Part shown: in pieces, positions 62,275 to 64,000 of the stretch | Layout of the letters: each line of letters opens with the position of its first letter | Numbering within the stretch: the stretch's first letter is position 1 | From: Dactylorhiza incarnata | Lineage: Eukaryota > Streptophyta > Magnoliopsida > Asparagales > Orchidaceae | Assembly: GCA_033032865.1 (NCBI GenBank) | Contig: JAWHQI010000079.1 | Span: forward strand, 7,320,501 to 7,384,500 | Length of the DNA: 64,000 nt | Direction: 5' to 3' | Notes under the pieces: model-generated | Told to the model about the DNA's origin: nothing | The model's input: the letters and a program-made list of their open reading frames with translations, nothing else | The model's database searches: none | Made by a program: the position numbers and the translations under genes

Positions 62275-64000
62275 TTAAATTTCTTCATGGAGAGATTTCA
62301 TAGCACTCATCCCCATGCCCATTCTTCTACTATAGTAAGGAATATTTTCCTTCCTATAGGAACTATCATTCTTCCAGTGACCATACATACTGTCATGGTC
62401 ATACCTGTTGGAGGGAAGCAACACCTTTTGAAAGGTGGTATGAGGCTTAGCCTTAGTCTTGCCATTTCCTCCATTCCCATCACTTACTACCACATTATTG
62501 AAACCTAATCCTTTCCTATTAGTTTGAGAGGAAAATGTGTCAATGATAGGTAGTACAGATTTGGGTTTGGAGAATTGAGCTACTAGGCTCTTCTCTTTGA
62601 GAAGCTTCTCCTCAAGGTCCTCTATGACCTTGTTCTTTTGGGAGATGGTGCTCAATTGGACTATTGTTATTCCCTTGAGTTGGCTTATCTCTCTACTCAT
62701 CTGAGCCACCTGAGTAGATGACTCAGTGCTATCTTGTTTAGCCAGCTGACTAGCTTCTTGCTCTTCTTCAGAGCATCCAATAAAGAATCATACTTGTCAA
62801 TCAATTGACAACAACTTCAGAATTTGATCCACTCTCATCATTAGATGAGCATGCTTCAGATCCTGGCACATATTCATAATCAGAAGAGAGGGTGAGAGGA
62901 ATTGATACCTTTTCAGGATTGTCCTGTCTCTCTTCATCATCATCTGTTATGACCATTAAGCCATGATATTCTCTGTCATCTTCATCCTACTCTATGTCAC
63001 TTTCTGAGTGTGACAGAGGGGCCATGATGCCAACTTTTGTGGTAGGAAAGTCCTCATCCTCTTCAGCTGCAAACAACCCAATATAGGCTTCCTCTTCTTC
63101 TTCTGAATCTGAGGATGATGCTCAGATTCACTCCAGCTTTTCTCCTTCTTAGCTAGGAAGGATCTTTCACCCTTCCTTCCTTTATGGTGATGAGCTTTCT
63201 TATCACCTATCTCCTTTCTCTTGACTGGATAGTCAGCTATGACATGTCCAGGCTTGCTGCAGCAATAACAAATCACATTATTTGAAACATGTTTAGGATC
63301 ATACCTGTCCCCCTTGGGGTGTTGCCTTTCAGATTTATTGTGATCCTTCTTGGGATGTGAGGAGGAGGAAGGTTTGTTCTTCCACTGCTTCCTCCTCCTC
63401 ATCTTCTTAAAATGCCTTGAGAAAGCAACAAACTCCTCATCAGATGAGCTGCTCTCTGTTGTGCTGGGCTTAGAATTTTTTGAGCTAGCAGCCCTTCTTG
63501 GTGGTGAAGGCATCCTTGCCTTTCTCTTCTTGGAGCTCTCAGCTCTGAGAGCCACTGTCCTCTCCCTTGCATGAGGCCTGGAAGATGTATCCTCCTCCTT
63601 CCTTGTAGATAACTGCATCTCATAGGAGAGCAACTTTCCAAAAAGAGTGTGGGGAGGAGTCTCACCCAGTTTTGCCACCTCTCTTATGGCACAAATCTTG
63701 GTATCCCAATCTCTTATTATAGATATTAGGAATTTTTCATTCAACGCATAATGAGTGAAGACCCTTTCATAGGTCCTCAAATCATTCACTATTCTGAAGA
63801 ACCTCTCATAGCAGTCAACTATGCATTCCAGACTTTGTTTACTGAAGGCTTCATACTCCTGATTAAGGAGGGATTTCCTATCATCCCTCACTTCTTCAGT
63901 ACCTTTCATGTACACTATTAGTGTATCCCATATGTACTTGGCAGTCTCACAATGTTCCAAGTTTTGGAAGGTGAAATCATCAATTGCATTGACTATTATA
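62275..64000 (-). pseudogene. Copia A gag (SIRE-like), partial and broken
   Basis: From the right edge to 62992: UBN2 gag (ETAKYIWDTLIVYMKGTEEVRDDRKSLLNQEYE) with a basic Ser/Lys-rich linker and a first zinc knuckle, CYCCSKPGHVIADY, whose last Cys is Tyr. A damaged acidic stretch (62710-62991) precedes a coiled coil (62709-62275, ITIVQLSTISQKNKVIEDLEEKLLKEK). Two knuckles and a long coiled coil fit SIRE-type gags. The N-terminus is outside the window. Confidence 0.85.

Larger units (their letters stand above)
31379..64000 (-). mobile_element. SIRE-like copia element A (5' end outside window)
   Basis: Minus-strand copia with 3' LTR (31379-32865), an additional ORF (33257-35688), RNase H and RT (36226-37735), then, beyond the inserted gypsy B, integrase, protease and gag (60331 to the window edge). 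Gene order gag-protease-integrase-RT-RNase H-extra ORF is that of SIRE-like elements. All coding parts have stops or frameshifts. The 5' LTR lies right of the window. Confidence 0.9.

Overview
This window looks like intergenic DNA from a large flowering-plant genome. I recognise no host gene, tRNA or rRNA gene. Almost everything is LTR retrotransposon: Ty1/copia elements primed by initiator-Met tRNA, Ty3/gypsy Athila-like elements primed by tRNA-Asp, a Tat-like gypsy gag, plus one hAT-type MITE and three tandem-repeat arrays. Element names I, H, J, S, F, E, K, A, B, C and D are mine, for this window only.

Layout, left to right. 1-2660 is the 5' end of a minus-strand SIRE-like copia (I) inserted in copia H (2661-4611, 3' end only). 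H lies in a Tat-like gypsy remnant (J, about 4612-22500) that has a gag, 46-bp and 86-bp tandem arrays and no visible pol. J also took a solo LTR (S, 5731-7002) and copia F (7503-20056, target duplication GTTTC). F was split by a very young gag-protease-only Athila-like element (E, 11366-18625, minus, duplication GTAAC). 22690-31378 is an 80-bp tandem array split by K (23062-30991, minus), a SIRE-like element with gag and an extra ORF but no pol. A (31379 to beyond 64000, minus) is a SIRE-like copia. Into A's pol went the Athila-like gypsy B (37736-60330, duplication CTCCA). Into B's 5' LTR went C (38158-49689, duplication ACTTG), which looks like one very long solo LTR. Into C went D (42408-48974, duplication AAACG), an intact copia with a 1361-residue gag-pol frame. 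A 396-bp MITE (51984-52379) interrupts B's gag. The right-hand nest is thus five levels deep: array, A, B, C, D.

The most unusual signal concerns regulation. Nearly every LTR family here carries, in the same U3 position and usually just upstream of a TATA box, a dense array of a short, GC-rich and often palindromic motif that differs between families. In A and K the same family-specific motif recurs deep inside the element, directly upstream of the additional ORF that follows (or would follow) pol; in A it comes with its own TATA box. This suggests an internal LTR-like promoter for the extra protein. One hypothesis is that the extra protein recognises or benefits from the motif, as VANC proteins do in plant VANDAL transposons. 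A second signal is a roughly 95-nt box found three times: in the leader and 3' region of B, and in C.

Only D, and E acting in trans, look capable of recent movement. All other coding regions have stops, frameshifts or deletions. All statements come from reading the sequence; no alignment or database search was run, and motif counts and LTR differences are by eye.
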